This document shows, one piece after another, positions 42,044 to 50,011 of a DNA stretch of 50,205 nt. The stretch is from contig NZ_JARAJZ010000004.1 in NCBI RefSeq assembly GCF_028765345.1, positions 332,125 through 382,329 on the forward strand. The letters are read 5' to 3'. A model generated the notes under the pieces. It saw only the letters and a list, made by a program, of their open reading frames with translations. It did no database searches and was not told where the DNA came from. This DNA comes from Sporolactobacillus sp. CQH2019 (GTDB lineage: Bacteria > Bacillota > Bacilli > Bacillales > Sporolactobacillaceae). Positions within the stretch are counted from its first letter, which is position 1; each line of letters starts with the position of its first letter. A program made the position numbers and the translations under genes.

Positions 42044-43387
42044 TTGAATTTCAGTAAACGGCTGCATCGTTATGCAGTGACAGGTCTTGTTTTTATTCTG
42101 GCGCTGGTGCTGGGCCTTCAGAGTCTGCCCGCTTCTACGGCAAAAGCGGCGGATACGCTCGGCATTCAAGCTAAATCCGCTATTCTCGTCGACTATAACA
42201 GCGGACAGATTTTATACGAAAAGAATGCGGATCAGGTATATCCGCCGGCCAGCATGACCAAGATGATGACCGAATATCTGGTGATGCAGGCGCTCCATAA
42301 TAAAAAACTGACATGGAATACGAAAGTGTCGATCAGTAATTATGCTTATCAGATTTCGCAGAATCGTACGTATTCCAATGTTCCGTTAAGGATGGACTAT
42401 CAATATACCGTCAGAGACCTGTATGAAGCGATGGCCATTTATTCGGCAAACGGAGCGGCCATTGCTCTGGCTGAAAAAATCGGCGGTTCAGAGAAAAATT
42501 TTGCCAATTTAATGAATCAGACAGCCAAAAAACTCGGCATGACCAATGCTCATTATATTAACAGTACCGGGCTTGAAAACGCCGATCTTGGTAAATTCGC
42601 GACTGAGGGCGGCGCGAACGGCGCCAACGAACTGTCGGCGCGGGATATTGCTAAGCTGGCTTATCATGTGATTAAAGACTATCCCGAAGCACTGAACATT
42701 TCAAAGGTTCCGGTCAGGAATTTTACGGCCGGCGTCGACTCTCCTATCCAGATGGTGAACTGGAACTACATGCTTCCCGGACTTGGATCGAACATGAAAC
42801 AGTACACATACGAAGGCGTGGACGGGCTGAAAACCGGTCATACCGATCTTGCCGGCTATTGCTTCACCGGTACGGTGAAGCAGAACGGTCGCCGGCTGAT
42901 CAGTGTTGTCATGGGGACCGATTCCGACGGTCAGCGTTTCGAACAGACAAAAACGTTATTTGATTACGGCTATCAGCAATTTTCTAAAAAAGCCGTTGCC
43001 CGTAAGAATCAGCCGATCCCCAATCAGAAGGCTGTTGCCATCCGTAACGGCAAGGCGGGAACAGTGAAACTTGCTTTTGGAAAATCGATGAATCTCATGG
43101 TAGCGGATGGAGAAAACCCGAACGTCGCATTCCGGGTTACGCTTGACCGTTCAAAACTGGACAAAAACGGACAGCTGGAAGCTCCGGTCCAAAAAGGCGA
43201 ACAGATCGGCTATGCCACGCTTGCAACGAACGGAAACACTGCGTACGGGCATTTATTTGCGAATGACAATAAAATTCCGGTCGTGGCCGCCGAGCAAGTG
43301 GATCAAAACAGCTGGATTGTCCGGATGTTTCAAGGAATAGGCAGTTTCTTTGCGGGAATTTTTTCATGGATCGCCGGCCGTTTTTGA
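42044..43387 (+). CDS. dacA: D-alanyl-D-alanine carboxypeptidase (PBP5)
   Basis: Removes the terminal D-Ala from peptidoglycan stem peptides and is anchored on the outer membrane face. A signal peptide (about residues 1-35) ends near STAKAA. The penicillin-binding motifs are SMTK (70-73), SAN (134-136) and KTG (263-265). A beta-rich C-terminal domain and an amphipathic anchor helix (WIVRMFQGIGSFFAGIFSWIAGRF) follow. It is 447 residues. The start is TTG 42044, with CGGGGG upstream. It is monocistronic between guaB and pdxS, as in Bacillus. Confidence 0.96.
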   Translation: MNFSKRLHRYAVTGLVFILALVLGLQSLPASTAKAADTLGIQAKSAILVDYNSGQILYEKNADQVYPPASMTKMMTEYLVMQALHNKKLTWNTKVSISNYAYQISQNRTYSNVPLRMDYQYTVRDLYEAMAIYSANGAAIALAEKIGGSEKNFANLMNQTAKKLGMTNAHYINSTGLENADLGKFATEGGANGANELSARDIAKLAYHVIKDYPEALNISKVPVRNFTAGVDSPIQMVNWNYMLPGLGSNMKQYTYEGVDGLKTGHTDLAGYCFTGTVKQNGRRLISVVMGTDSDGQRFEQTKTLFDYGYQQFSKKAVARKNQPIPNQKAVAIRNGKAGTVKLAFGKSMNLMVADGENPNVAFRVTLDRSKLDKNGQLEAPVQKGEQIGYATLATNGNTAYGHLFANDNKIPVVAAEQVDQNSWIVRMFQGIGSFFAGIFSWIAGRF

Positions 43388-43581
43388 GAAAAGTAATTTA
43401 AAAGAGCAGTAGACGCGGAATCAGGAGATTATTTGACATCAATCTTCTGATTTTCTCTTAATCTGAAGTGAAAAAATAGTCAAAATATCTCCAAAATATA
43501 GTTATTCACTATGAATTATTGTACACTAGAGTTACCCGAATTCGAAAGGAAATTTTTAAGGCTGAAAATGGAGGAGTAGTC

Positions 43582-44466
43582 ATGGCTGAAAAAGGTACAG
43601 ATAAAGTTAAAAGAGGCATGGCCGAAATGCAGAAAGGCGGCGTGATCATGGATGTGGTCAACGCCGAGCAGGCCAAAATCGCGGAAGAAGCGGGCGCTAC
43701 CGCTGTAATGGCGCTTGAGCGCGTACCGTCGGATATCCGCAAAGCAGGCGGCGTCGCACGGATGGCCGATCCGACGATCGTTGAACAAGTCCTGAATGCT
43801 GTTTCGATCCCGGTTATGGCGAAGGCGCGTATCGGGCATATCGTTGAAGCACGGGTGCTTGAGGCAATGAAGGTCGACTATATAGATGAAAGCGAAGTGC
43901 TGACGCCGGCAGACGATGTGTATCACATTGATAAAAAAACCTTCACGGTGCCTTTTGTCTGCGGCTGCCGCGATCTGGGTGAGGCGGCGCGCCGGATCGG
44001 CGAAGGTGCGGCGATGCTCCGGACAAAGGGCGAACCGGGAACCGGCAACATTGTCGAAGCCGTCCGTCACATGCGTCTTGTGAACAGTCAGGTGCGCAAG
44101 GTTGTCGGTATGTCGCCGGATGAATTAATGGTCTATGCAAAAGAACTGGGTGCGCCTTATGAAATCCTTCTTCAAATTAAGGAGGCCGGACGGCTTCCGG
44201 TTGTCAATTTTGCGGCCGGCGGCGTGGCAACGCCGGCAGACGCCGCACTGATGATGGAGCTTGGAGCCGACGGTATCTTTGTCGGATCGGGCATTTTCAA
44301 ATCGGAAAATCCTGCAAAATTTGCCAAAGCAATTGTTGAGGCGACAACTTATTACAAAGATTATGAGCGCATTGCAGAACTTTCAAAGGGTCTTGGTGAA
44401 CCGATGAAAGGGATTGATATGGGTACGCTTACGCCTTCCGAGCGGATGCAGGACCGCGGGTTATAA
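43582..44466 (+). CDS. pdxS: pyridoxal 5'-phosphate synthase lyase subunit PdxS
   Basis: Makes PLP from ribose 5-phosphate, glyceraldehyde 3-phosphate and ammonia supplied by PdxT. The TIM barrel carries the catalytic Lys in [15 protein letters not shown] (about residue 80) and the second Lys in [17 protein letters not shown] (about 148). [20 protein letters not shown] is at the N-terminus. It is 294 residues. ATG 43582 has GGAGG seven bases upstream; the frame reaches back to 43519 without support. It lies 13 bases before pdxT in one operon. Confidence 0.97.
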   Translation: MAEKGTDKVKRGMAEMQKGGVIMDVVNAEQAKIAEEAGATAVMALERVPSDIRKAGGVARMADPTIVEQVLNAVSIPVMAKARIGHIVEARVLEAMKVDYIDESEVLTPADDVYHIDKKTFTVPFVCGCRDLGEAARRIGEGAAMLRTKGEPGTGNIVEAVRHMRLVNSQVRKVVGMSPDELMVYAKELGAPYEILLQIKEAGRLPVVNFAAGGVATPADAALMMELGADGIFVGSGIFKSENPAKFAKAIVEATTYYKDYERIAELSKGLGEPMKGIDMGTLTPSERMQDRGL

Positions 44467-44479
44467 GGTGGTTCAAGCG

Positions 44480-45055
44480 ATGACGACAAAAATCGGCGTT
44501 TTGGCGGTTCAGGGAGCAGTAAGCGAGCACATTAAAGCACTGAAGGCATCAGGCGCAGAAGCATACACGATAAAGAGCATCCGGGATCTGGAAGGCCTTG
44601 ACGGGCTTGTCCTTCCCGGCGGAGAAAGCACAACCATGCGCCGGCTGCTGGACAAATACGGACTCTTTGAAGCCATCAAAGATTTTGCGGCGGACAAGCC
44701 TATTTTCGGTACGTGCGCAGGATTGATTTTGATGGCAAAAAAAATCGAGGGGCAAAAGGGTCCTCATCTCGGCCTGCTCGACATCGATGTCAGGCGTAAT
44801 GCTTTCGGCCGTCAGGTTGACAGCTTTGAAGCCGATCTGGCAATCAAGCATGTGGCCGACCATTACGATGGCGTCTTTATCCGGGCTCCGTATATTAAAA
44901 GTGTCGGCGCCGGCGTTGAGGTGCTTGCAACTTATCAGGATAACATTGTTGCCTGCCGTGAGGGGCGGTTCCTCACATGTGCCTTTCATCCGGAGCTGAC
45001 CGATGATTTGCGGATGCACCGTTATTTTGTTCAAATGGTTGAGGAAACTGTCTGA
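44480..45055 (+). CDS. pdxT: pyridoxal 5'-phosphate synthase glutaminase subunit PdxT
   Basis: Glutamine amidotransferase that feeds ammonia to PdxS. KIGVLAVQGAVSEH and LPGGESTTMRRLL are at the N-terminus. The catalytic Cys is in IFGTCAGLILMA (residue 79), FIRAPYI is near 137, and the catalytic His-Glu is in CAFHPELTDD. It is 191 residues. ATG 44480 has AGGTGG eight bases upstream. The frame extends back into pdxS only by chance. Confidence 0.96.
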   Translation: MTTKIGVLAVQGAVSEHIKALKASGAEAYTIKSIRDLEGLDGLVLPGGESTTMRRLLDKYGLFEAIKDFAADKPIFGTCAGLILMAKKIEGQKGPHLGLLDIDVRRNAFGRQVDSFEADLAIKHVADHYDGVFIRAPYIKSVGAGVEVLATYQDNIVACREGRFLTCAFHPELTDDLRMHRYFVQMVEETV

Positions 45056-45059
45056 CTGC

Positions 45060-45088
45060 TTGCATTTTTTCCCGGCTTATTGTAAATT
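45060..45088 (+). promoter_or_regulatory. serS promoter
   Basis: TTGCAT (45060-45065), a 17-base spacer and TAAATT (45083-45088), directly ahead of the serine T-box. Confidence 0.7.
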
Positions 45089-45094
45089 TTTATT

Positions 45095-45350
45095 AGTGAA
45101 AAATGTGAACTTGATGACGGGAACAATTAGTGACGAGGTCCTTGCAAAGAGAGCCGCAGACGGTGGGAAGCGGTGAAGGGCACGGCATGAATCCGTCCCT
45201 GAGAGAAATGCTGTCGGACAGGCATAAACGGATCGTTTCCGTTATCAATGATCAAGCGGCTTGTGAGCTCTTGAAAGATCATAAGCAATTTGGGTGGCAA
45301 CGCGGGTTAAATCTCGTCCCTTGGTTTAGACAGGGACGGGATTTTTATTT
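45095..45350 (+). promoter_or_regulatory. T-box riboswitch, serine (specifier UCC)
   Basis: The specifier loop GCATGAATCCGTCCCTGAGAG places TCC at 45192-45194, a Ser codon. The T-box TGGGTGGCAACGCGGG is at 45291-45306. The terminator CTCGTCCCT (45313-45321) pairs with AGGGACGGG (45332-45340) and is followed by ATTTTTATTTT. It controls serS by uncharged tRNA-Ser. A 78-codon open frame across it is fortuitous. Confidence 0.95.
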
Positions 45351-45368
45351 TAGGGAGGCGCAGTGACG

Positions 45369-46658
45369 ATGTTAGACATGAAACTTTTAAGGGAACATTA
45401 TAATGAAATCGAAAGGAAGCTGAATAAAAGAGGCGAAGACCTCAGCGATTTCAAAAGATTTCCGGCATTGGACGAGAAAAGACGGATGCTGATTAATCAG
45501 GCTGAGGCTCTGAAGGCGAGACGCAATCAGGTATCGGCCGATGTGGCAGCGAAGAAACGGGCGAAAGAAGATGCCCGGGATCTGATTGAAGCGATGCGCG
45601 AGGTCAGTGCTCAGATCAAGACGCTCGACGGCGAGCTGCACCGGATTGAAGACGAACTGCATCAGGTCATGCTTTCCATACCGAATATTCCTCATGAAAG
45701 CGTACCGCTCGGCGACGGTGAAGAAGATAACCAGCCGATCCGCTTCTGGGGGGAACCGCGAAAATTTTTATTTGAACCGAAGCCGCACTGGGACATTGCA
45801 ACCGGCCTCGATATCCTTGATTTTGAACGTGCGGCCAAAGTAACCGGCAGCCGCTTTGTCTTTTACAAGGGACTCGGAGTACGTCTGGAACGTGCACTGA
45901 TCAGCTTTATGCTGGATCTTCATACGGAAAAACACGGCTATACGGAAATGATGCCGCCGTACTTGGTCAACCGCGACAGCATGACCGGCACCGGACAGCT
46001 GCCGAAGTTTGAAGAGGACGCTTTTAAAATCGCCGACGACCGGGATTATTTTCTGATCCCGACAGCGGAAGTGCCGGTGACGAATTATTATCGTGACGAG
46101 ATTTTAAACGGCGACGATCTGCCGATTGCCTATGCGGCGTACAGTGCCTGTTTCCGTTCAGAGGCGGGTTCGGCGGGACGCGATACACGCGGAATCATCC
46201 GCCAGCACCAGTTCAATAAGGTCGAACTGGTCCGCTTCGTCAGGCCGGAAGATTCATACAATGAACTTGAAAAACTGACCGGACATGCGGAAGAGGTACT
46301 GCGGCTGCTGAATCTGCCGTACAGGGTTGTCAGCATATGTACCGGGGATCTCGGGTTCACGGCGGCAAAGAAATACGACCTGGAAGTCTGGATACCCAGC
46401 CAGGACACGTATCGTGAAATATCATCATGCAGTAATTTTGAAGATTTCCAGGCGAGACGGGCCAATATTCGGTTCAGGCGCGAGCCGAAAGCAAAACCTG
46501 AATATGTCCACACTTTAAACGGATCCGGTCTCGCTGTCGGGCGTACAGTTGCGGCGATTCTGGAAAATTACCAACAGGAAGACGGCAGCATCCTGATTCC
46601 CGAAGCGCTTCGCCCGTACATGAAGAATCTTGAAAAGATCACGGCGGCAAACAACTGA
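45369..46658 (+). CDS. serS: seryl-tRNA synthetase
   Basis: Class II synthetase that charges tRNA-Ser (and tRNA-Sec in some bacteria). The N-terminal coiled-coil arm (about residues 30-100) contacts the long variable arm. The catalytic core has [16 protein letters not shown], motif 2 [27 protein letters not shown], and motif 3 [20 protein letters not shown]. It is 429 residues. ATG 45369 ([11 protein letters not shown]) fits the family. An in-frame GTG at 45363 is closer to the GGGAGG site, so the exact start is open by two codons. Confidence 0.97.
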   Translation: MLDMKLLREHYNEIERKLNKRGEDLSDFKRFPALDEKRRMLINQAEALKARRNQVSADVAAKKRAKEDARDLIEAMREVSAQIKTLDGELHRIEDELHQVMLSIPNIPHESVPLGDGEEDNQPIRFWGEPRKFLFEPKPHWDIATGLDILDFERAAKVTGSRFVFYKGLGVRLERALISFMLDLHTEKHGYTEMMPPYLVNRDSMTGTGQLPKFEEDAFKIADDRDYFLIPTAEVPVTNYYRDEILNGDDLPIAYAAYSACFRSEAGSAGRDTRGIIRQHQFNKVELVRFVRPEDSYNELEKLTGHAEEVLRLLNLPYRVVSICTGDLGFTAAKKYDLEVWIPSQDTYREISSCSNFEDFQARRANIRFRREPKAKPEYVHTLNGSGLAVGRTVAAILENYQQEDGSILIPEALRPYMKNLEKITAANN

Positions 46659-46706
46659 AGACGGATTGTGAAAAATTGATCGTAATTCGAGGAGGCGGAA
46701 AAAACG

Positions 46707-46853
46707 ATGCCCTTTCATCAGAGAGTGGATAATGAAGCAAGGCTGACGCGAATGATCGAAGACCTGGGTATTACAATAAACACGGGGAAGCCCCGGAAGG
46801 AAAAGCAGGATTCCGATCCGAAAGAAAAAAATAAGGAAAACGAAAAGAACTGA
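46707..46853 (+). CDS. small charged protein of 48 residues, unknown
   Basis: The product begins MPFHQRVDNEARLTRMIEDLG and ends in a lysine/glutamate-rich tail (KEKNKENEKN). A GGAGG lies 11 bases before ATG 46707, a slightly long but usable distance. The gene sits 48 bases after serS and just before a terminator, so it would ride on the serS transcript under the serine T-box. There is no signal peptide or membrane segment, and the charged tail is probably disordered. I do not recognise the family. It could be a small protein specific to this lineage or a chance frame; the ribosome site and coherent codon use favour the former. Confidence 0.55.
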   Translation: MPFHQRVDNEARLTRMIEDLGITINTGKPRKEKQDSDPKEKNKENEKN

Positions 46854-46857
46854 ATGA

Positions 46858-46898
46858 AAAGCCGCGTGCTGAGAGAGATGCTCTCCCCACGCGGCTTT
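46858..46898. terminator. bidirectional terminator between serS and dck
   Basis: AAAGCCGCGTG (46858-46868) pairs with CACGCGGCTTT (46888-46898), 11 pairs, with short T runs on both sides. It serves the converging serS and dck transcripts. Confidence 0.8.
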
Positions 46899-46915
46899 GT
46901 ATTCTCGGGTTCTTT

Positions 46916-47575
46916 TTATCGCTTTTTTCCCGCTTCGCTTGCCAGCTTCTCCTCAATCAGCGGAATGACGGAATCCAGCGAATCGGGATGGTAAATAAGG
47001 TCATAATCATCAATATCAATCTTCAATACCGGACATGTGTTGAAATGGGCAATCCACTGTTCGTAACGTTGAAACATTTCCTGCCAGTAGCTGACCGGCG
47101 TTTCTTTTTCTGATCCCCGTCCGCGGGAACGAATGCGTTTTATTGTCGCGTCAAGCGATCCGTGCAGATAAATCAGGAGGTCGGGATGGTGAAAATAAGG
47201 GGTCATCACCATGGCATCGAACAGCGATGTATAGGTACGGTAATCTGCTTCGGACATCGTCCCTTTTTCATAATGCATCCTGGCAAAGATGCCTGTATCT
47301 TCATAGATTGACCGGTCCTGAACAAATCCGCCCGGCCAGGCGTCCATACGCTTGTTCTCTTTAAATCGTTCGCCAAGAAAATAAATCTGGAGCTGGAAGA
47401 CCCAGCGTTCAAAATCTTTGTAAAAAGCATCAAGATAAGGATTTCCGTCAACTTTTTCGAGAGAGGTCCGAAAGTGCAGACGCCCGGCCAGAGCCCTTGC
47501 AAAAGTCGTTTTGCCGATACCGACCATACCTGCGACTGAAATGAGACACTTCGACGGTAACTGACTTGGATTCAT
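46916..47575 (-). CDS. dck: deoxynucleoside kinase (deoxyadenosine/deoxycytidine type)
   Basis: Salvage kinase phosphorylating deoxyadenosine and deoxycytidine. The P-loop is SVAGMVGIGKTTFA (about residues 13-26). The substrate region has LEKVDGNPYLDAFYKDFERWVFQLQIYFL, the DRS motif is VQDRSIYEDTGIFARMH, and the lid has RIRSRGRGSEKE. It is 219 residues and most similar in plan to B. subtilis Dck (YaaG). ATG 47575 fits; AGAAAGG lies upstream. In Bacillus dck and dgk follow serS on the leading strand. Here only one kinase is present, and it is inverted, facing serS. Confidence 0.92.
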   Translation of the reverse strand: MNPSQLPSKCLISVAGMVGIGKTTFARALAGRLHFRTSLEKVDGNPYLDAFYKDFERWVFQLQIYFLGERFKENKRMDAWPGGFVQDRSIYEDTGIFARMHYEKGTMSEADYRTYTSLFDAMVMTPYFHHPDLLIYLHGSLDATIKRIRSRGRGSEKETPVSYWQEMFQRYEQWIAHFNTCPVLKIDIDDYDLIYHPDSLDSVIPLIEEKLASEAGKKR

Positions 47576-47904
47576 AAATAGATTCGCCTTTCTGAAATAA
47601 AAATAGCCGCTTTGTTTTCGCTTAAACGGCCGCAGACAGAGAACATACATACGTTCCTTTCAGTTTATCATGTCCTCCTGAATTTGAAAAGAGGACGGAA
47701 GACAGCCTGTCCGCTTTGTTATACGGACACGATAAATGACCGTTACGTTATTAAGATATCCGGCAGAGCCGGTTTCACCCGTCTGATTGAATAAAGACGC
47801 GAAAATGGAGAAAAAATGGAAACGGCATAATGATACAAACGGGATGCCGATGAAGAATGCCAATGTATCGGTAAAGTATCCGGTTACAAAATGGCTAAAT
47901 TTAT
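47576..47904. other. intergenic region upstream of dck
   Basis: No gene is seen. There is a TGTCCG/CGGACA hairpin around 47708-47729 and an AGGAGGAC run on the minus strand (about 47674-47681) without a following gene start. The dck promoter should lie here but is not clear. Confidence 0.4.
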
Positions 47905-47933
47905 TTGACACCGGGTTGAAGTTGTGCTAAATT
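47905..47933 (+). promoter_or_regulatory. promoter upstream of the csp leader
   Basis: A perfect TTGACA (47905-47910), a 17-base spacer and TAAATT (47928-47933). Transcription would start near 47940 and run first into the hairpin at 47985-48034 and then into csp. Confidence 0.75.
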
Positions 47934-47984
47934 AAAGTAAACCATTTTACTACTTAATATATGATCTGGATGTAAGAATGAAGA

Positions 47985-48034
47985 CCCTTCCTTGAAGTGT
48001 AGTAGTTTTTACTTCTGGAAGGGCCTGTTTTTTT
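47985..48034 (+). terminator. intrinsic terminator inside the csp leader
   Basis: CCCTTCC (47985-47991) pairs with GGAAGGG (48017-48023) and GAAGT (47994-47998) with ACTTC (48011-48015), followed by CCTGTTTTTTT. It lies 80 bases before csp, with only the 47905 promoter upstream. Confidence 0.8.
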
Positions 48035-48113
48035 ATATCCTGGTTCACTGTTAAATGGTGGGTGGTTTTATTTCACGCGCGGGCAGCGCAAGGTTTTAGG
48101 GAGGCAGTAAAGC

Positions 48114-48314
48114 ATGCAAAACGGTAAAGTAAAATGGTTTAATGCAGAAAAAGGTTACGGTTTCATTGAAGTTGAAGGCGGAAATGATGTATTCGTACAC
48201 TATTCTGCAATCGAAGGCGACGGTTTCAAAACGCTTGAAGAAGGCCAGGAAGTCAGCTTCGATATTGTTGAAGGCAACCGCGGACCTCAGGCAGCAAACG
48301 TTACGAAACTGTGA
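48114..48314 (+). CDS. csp: cold shock protein (CspA family)
   Basis: A 66-residue single-strand nucleic-acid-binding protein, RNA chaperone at low temperature. RNP1 is KGYGFIEV (residues 13-20) and RNP2 VFVHY (26-30), and the end is [14 protein letters not shown] 48114 has GGGAGG ten bases upstream. The only clear promoter lies 180 bases back, behind a terminator hairpin, so expression may be controlled by read-through. It resembles B. subtilis CspB/CspD; which paralogue cannot be said. Confidence 0.96.
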   Translation: MQNGKVKWFNAEKGYGFIEVEGGNDVFVHYSAIEGDGFKTLEEGQEVSFDIVEGNRGPQAANVTKL

Positions 48315-48338
48315 TCGATAACCATAGCCGATGATGCA

Positions 48339-48373
48339 AAAGCAGTCCTCTCTAAATATAGGGCTGCTTTTAT
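48339..48373 (+). terminator. terminator after csp
   Basis: AAAGCAGTCCT (48339-48349) pairs with AGGGCTGCTTT (48360-48370), with one G-T pair, then TTATTT. Confidence 0.85.
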
Positions 48374-48502
48374 TTGCGTTCTGTTGCGGACCGCAGGACA
48401 TTGAAGAAAAATGCTTCAGCCGAAACTCCGAAATCCCCGCTGTTCAAAACCGTGTTTTTTTTGTATAATAATAAATGTCGCTTAAAAAGATACTGCAGAT
48501 AC

Positions 48503-48575
48503 GGCTCTGTAGCTCAGTGGATAGAGCGTCGGTTTCCTAAACCGTGCGTCGGGAGTTCGACTCTCCCCAGGGCCA
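48503..48575 (+). tRNA. tRNA-Arg (anticodon CCU)
   Basis: A full cloverleaf can be drawn. The acceptor GGCTCTG (48503-48509) pairs with CAGGGCC (48568-48574), the D arm is GCTC..GAGC, and the anticodon loop TTCCTAA has CCT. The T arm is GGGAG-TTCGACT-CTCCC, followed by discriminator A. The outermost anticodon-stem pair is a T-T mismatch. CCA is not encoded. It reads AGG codons. Confidence 0.93.
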
Positions 48576-48581
48576 CTACTT

Positions 48582-48612
48582 AAACCCTTGATACATAAGG
48601 GTTTTTATTTTT
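48582..48612 (+). terminator. terminator after tRNA-Arg
   Basis: AAACCCTT (48582-48589) pairs with AAGGGTTT (48597-48604), followed by TTATTTTTT. Confidence 0.85.
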
Positions 48613-49303
48613 TCCCTTTTTACATATTCGCCTTTCACCGTGAATTTTCTTTTTTTACAATCCGTGCGCATATGCTCATCATGTAATCTCTCTCTATTTT
48701 TTTTATAAAAAGGTTCCTCCGCTGCCTCCCTATCGTATAAAGGCCTTCATATCAAGGTTTTTAACATATATGCGCGATTGTTCGGCTTTCAAGCAAAACG
48801 TTAAAAAAACATATCATCCAAAAACGGAGTGCCTCAACAAAGCGAAAATGAGCCTCCCCCCTTTATGGAGGAAGGCAGCGGCGGGATTCCGCACTTATTC
48901 AGCGTTTTAAAAAGTCCGGCGTTACATTGGAATAGAGGATTGTGTCTCCGTTACAGAAATAATTGTTAACTTTTATCATAAAACAGTTAATATTTTATCT
49001 TACAAAACAGGAAAAAATACAACAGAAAGCCCCGCTGCATGTTCCCGAAAACCGGAAATCAAGGCAGGGGGATTCAAAATTACTTGACTGTTGAAATTGT
49101 ACTAATCGGGCTGTCTTAGCCTGTTTTTCGGCTTAAACTGATACAGTTTTTCTAATCTGTTATATGTCCTGTTGGTTTGTCTTGGTTACTCTGTCGCCTC
49201 TATCTTGTGTCCGAGAATGGGCCAGGACAGAGCCGAGACGCTCCCCAAATCGGGGGGAATGACTTTCATCTGCGCTCAAAATTGAGCTGACCTATCCCGC
49301 CCA
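48613..49303. other. gene-free A/T-rich stretch after tRNA-Arg
   Basis: There is no frame of 60 codons and no recognisable small gene. A small AAACTG/CAGTTT hairpin with a T-rich tail lies near 49135-49151. I find no repeat of the tRNA 3' end that would mark an attachment site. The composition differs from the core genes to the left and suggests accessory DNA. Confidence 0.45.
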
Positions 49304-49333
49304 TTGCATTTCTTACAGGTTACCGGGTATAAT
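49304..49333 (+). promoter_or_regulatory. promoter of the candidate antitoxin RNA
   Basis: TTGCAT (49304-49309), an 18-base spacer and a perfect TATAAT (49328-49333). Confidence 0.75.
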
Positions 49334-49339
49334 AAGGAC

Positions 49340-49490
49340 ACAGGGAACATAAAATAAAACCGCCAGTGCGCGAACACTGACGGAATAGCAATATCCGCAC
49401 AGAGCGGAACAGCGCTTAAAACTGAATTACATGTGATGAATAATCCGTCTCAGCCACCGTGAATGGCATATGGGCGGATTATTTCTTTCT
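49340..49490 (+). ncRNA. candidate antisense antitoxin RNA of a type I system
   Basis: The region runs from the promoter at 49304-49333 to a hairpin with AATAATCCG/CGGATTATT arms (49439-49447 and 49475-49483) followed by TCTTTCT. It contains no start codon with a ribosome site but has a hairpin GCCAGTG/CACTGAC near 49362-49380. Its last 50 or so bases are antisense to the 3' end of the small toxin gene on the other strand. Convergent, 3'-overlapping pairs are the known layout of txpA/RatA-type systems. The ends are inferred from the promoter and hairpin. Confidence 0.65.
49439..49483. terminator. bidirectional terminator shared by toxin mRNA and antisense RNA
   Basis: AATAATCCG (49439-49447) pairs with CGGATTATT (49475-49483), nine pairs with a 27-base loop that can fold further. 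It overlaps the toxin stop codon. Confidence 0.65.
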
Positions 49491-49556
49491 GTCTGACAGC
49501 ATGAATACCAGTACACCGAAAGAAACCATCAGTGTTAAGGCTTGAAATACTGTCAT
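49479..49556 (-). CDS. small hydrophobic toxin peptide, holin-like type I toxin family
   Basis: A 25-residue peptide that begins MTVFQALTLMVSFGVLVFML and ends with a short basic tail (RKK). It has one membrane helix (about residues 3-20). The M-x-x-x-QAL-x-LM-x-x-FG pattern is the hallmark of the putative holin-like toxin (Hol-Tox) peptides of Firmicutes, encoded in type I toxin-antitoxin loci. A strong site, GGGGGTGG, lies five bases before ATG 49556. An extended -10 promoter is upstream. Expected action is membrane depolarisation when the antisense RNA is lost; that is inferred from the family. Confidence 0.8.
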   Translation of the reverse strand: MTVFQALTLMVSFGVLVFMLSDRKK

Positions 49557-49619
49557 TGGCGCCACCCCCATTCTATAAGGGCGTCGCTGTCCGCTCATAT
49601 GCATCTATTGCCTGTTCTG

Positions 49620-49628
49620 ATTATAGCA
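49620..49628 (-). promoter_or_regulatory. toxin promoter, extended -10
   Basis: On the minus strand TGC-TATAAT (49620-49628), a perfect -10 with TG extension and no good -35. It lies 64 bases before the toxin start, leaving a leader in which the ribosome site could be masked. Confidence 0.65.
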
Positions 49629-50011
49629 TGTCATGCCTCGGATTTGACCCATAAACCAGGTCAATCAAATCGACCTGACTAAACAAATCCTTAAATCTGA
49701 GGGATCCGCCTAAAATTGGATAGACTCACTCTTTTTTTTAGCGTTAGAGATGTTGGAATAGTCGGCTAAGCAAATGAATCCTTTATGGGAAGTTGGTAAA
49801 CGGTGGGATCCGAAACCCCTATGTGTTTTAAATGTCAGGGTTTGACTGGCGTTTAGTATAAAAAAGTACAGGGCCCGGATCAATCAATATATCGTCGCAA
49901 TGGCCATCTTCCTGGTAATGGCACCGGGGGATTGCTTTTTGCATTGATTTTTTGTTTCAAATATTAGAATGTGTAATATATTCTAACTGGACAGTCAAAA
50001 ATTTTAGGATG
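49629..50011. other. gene-free stretch between toxin locus and partial transposase
   Basis: There is no gene. A GCAAT...ATTGC hairpin followed by TTTTT lies at 49897-49940. TGGACAGTCAAAAATTTT near 49988, just outside the stop of the truncated frame, may be the terminal inverted repeat of an insertion sequence. The other end is outside the window, so this cannot be tested here. Confidence 0.4.

Noticed and set aside
45130-45366. Open frame of 78 codons before serS
   Set aside because: It lies wholly on the serine T-box, including specifier loop, antiterminator and terminator.
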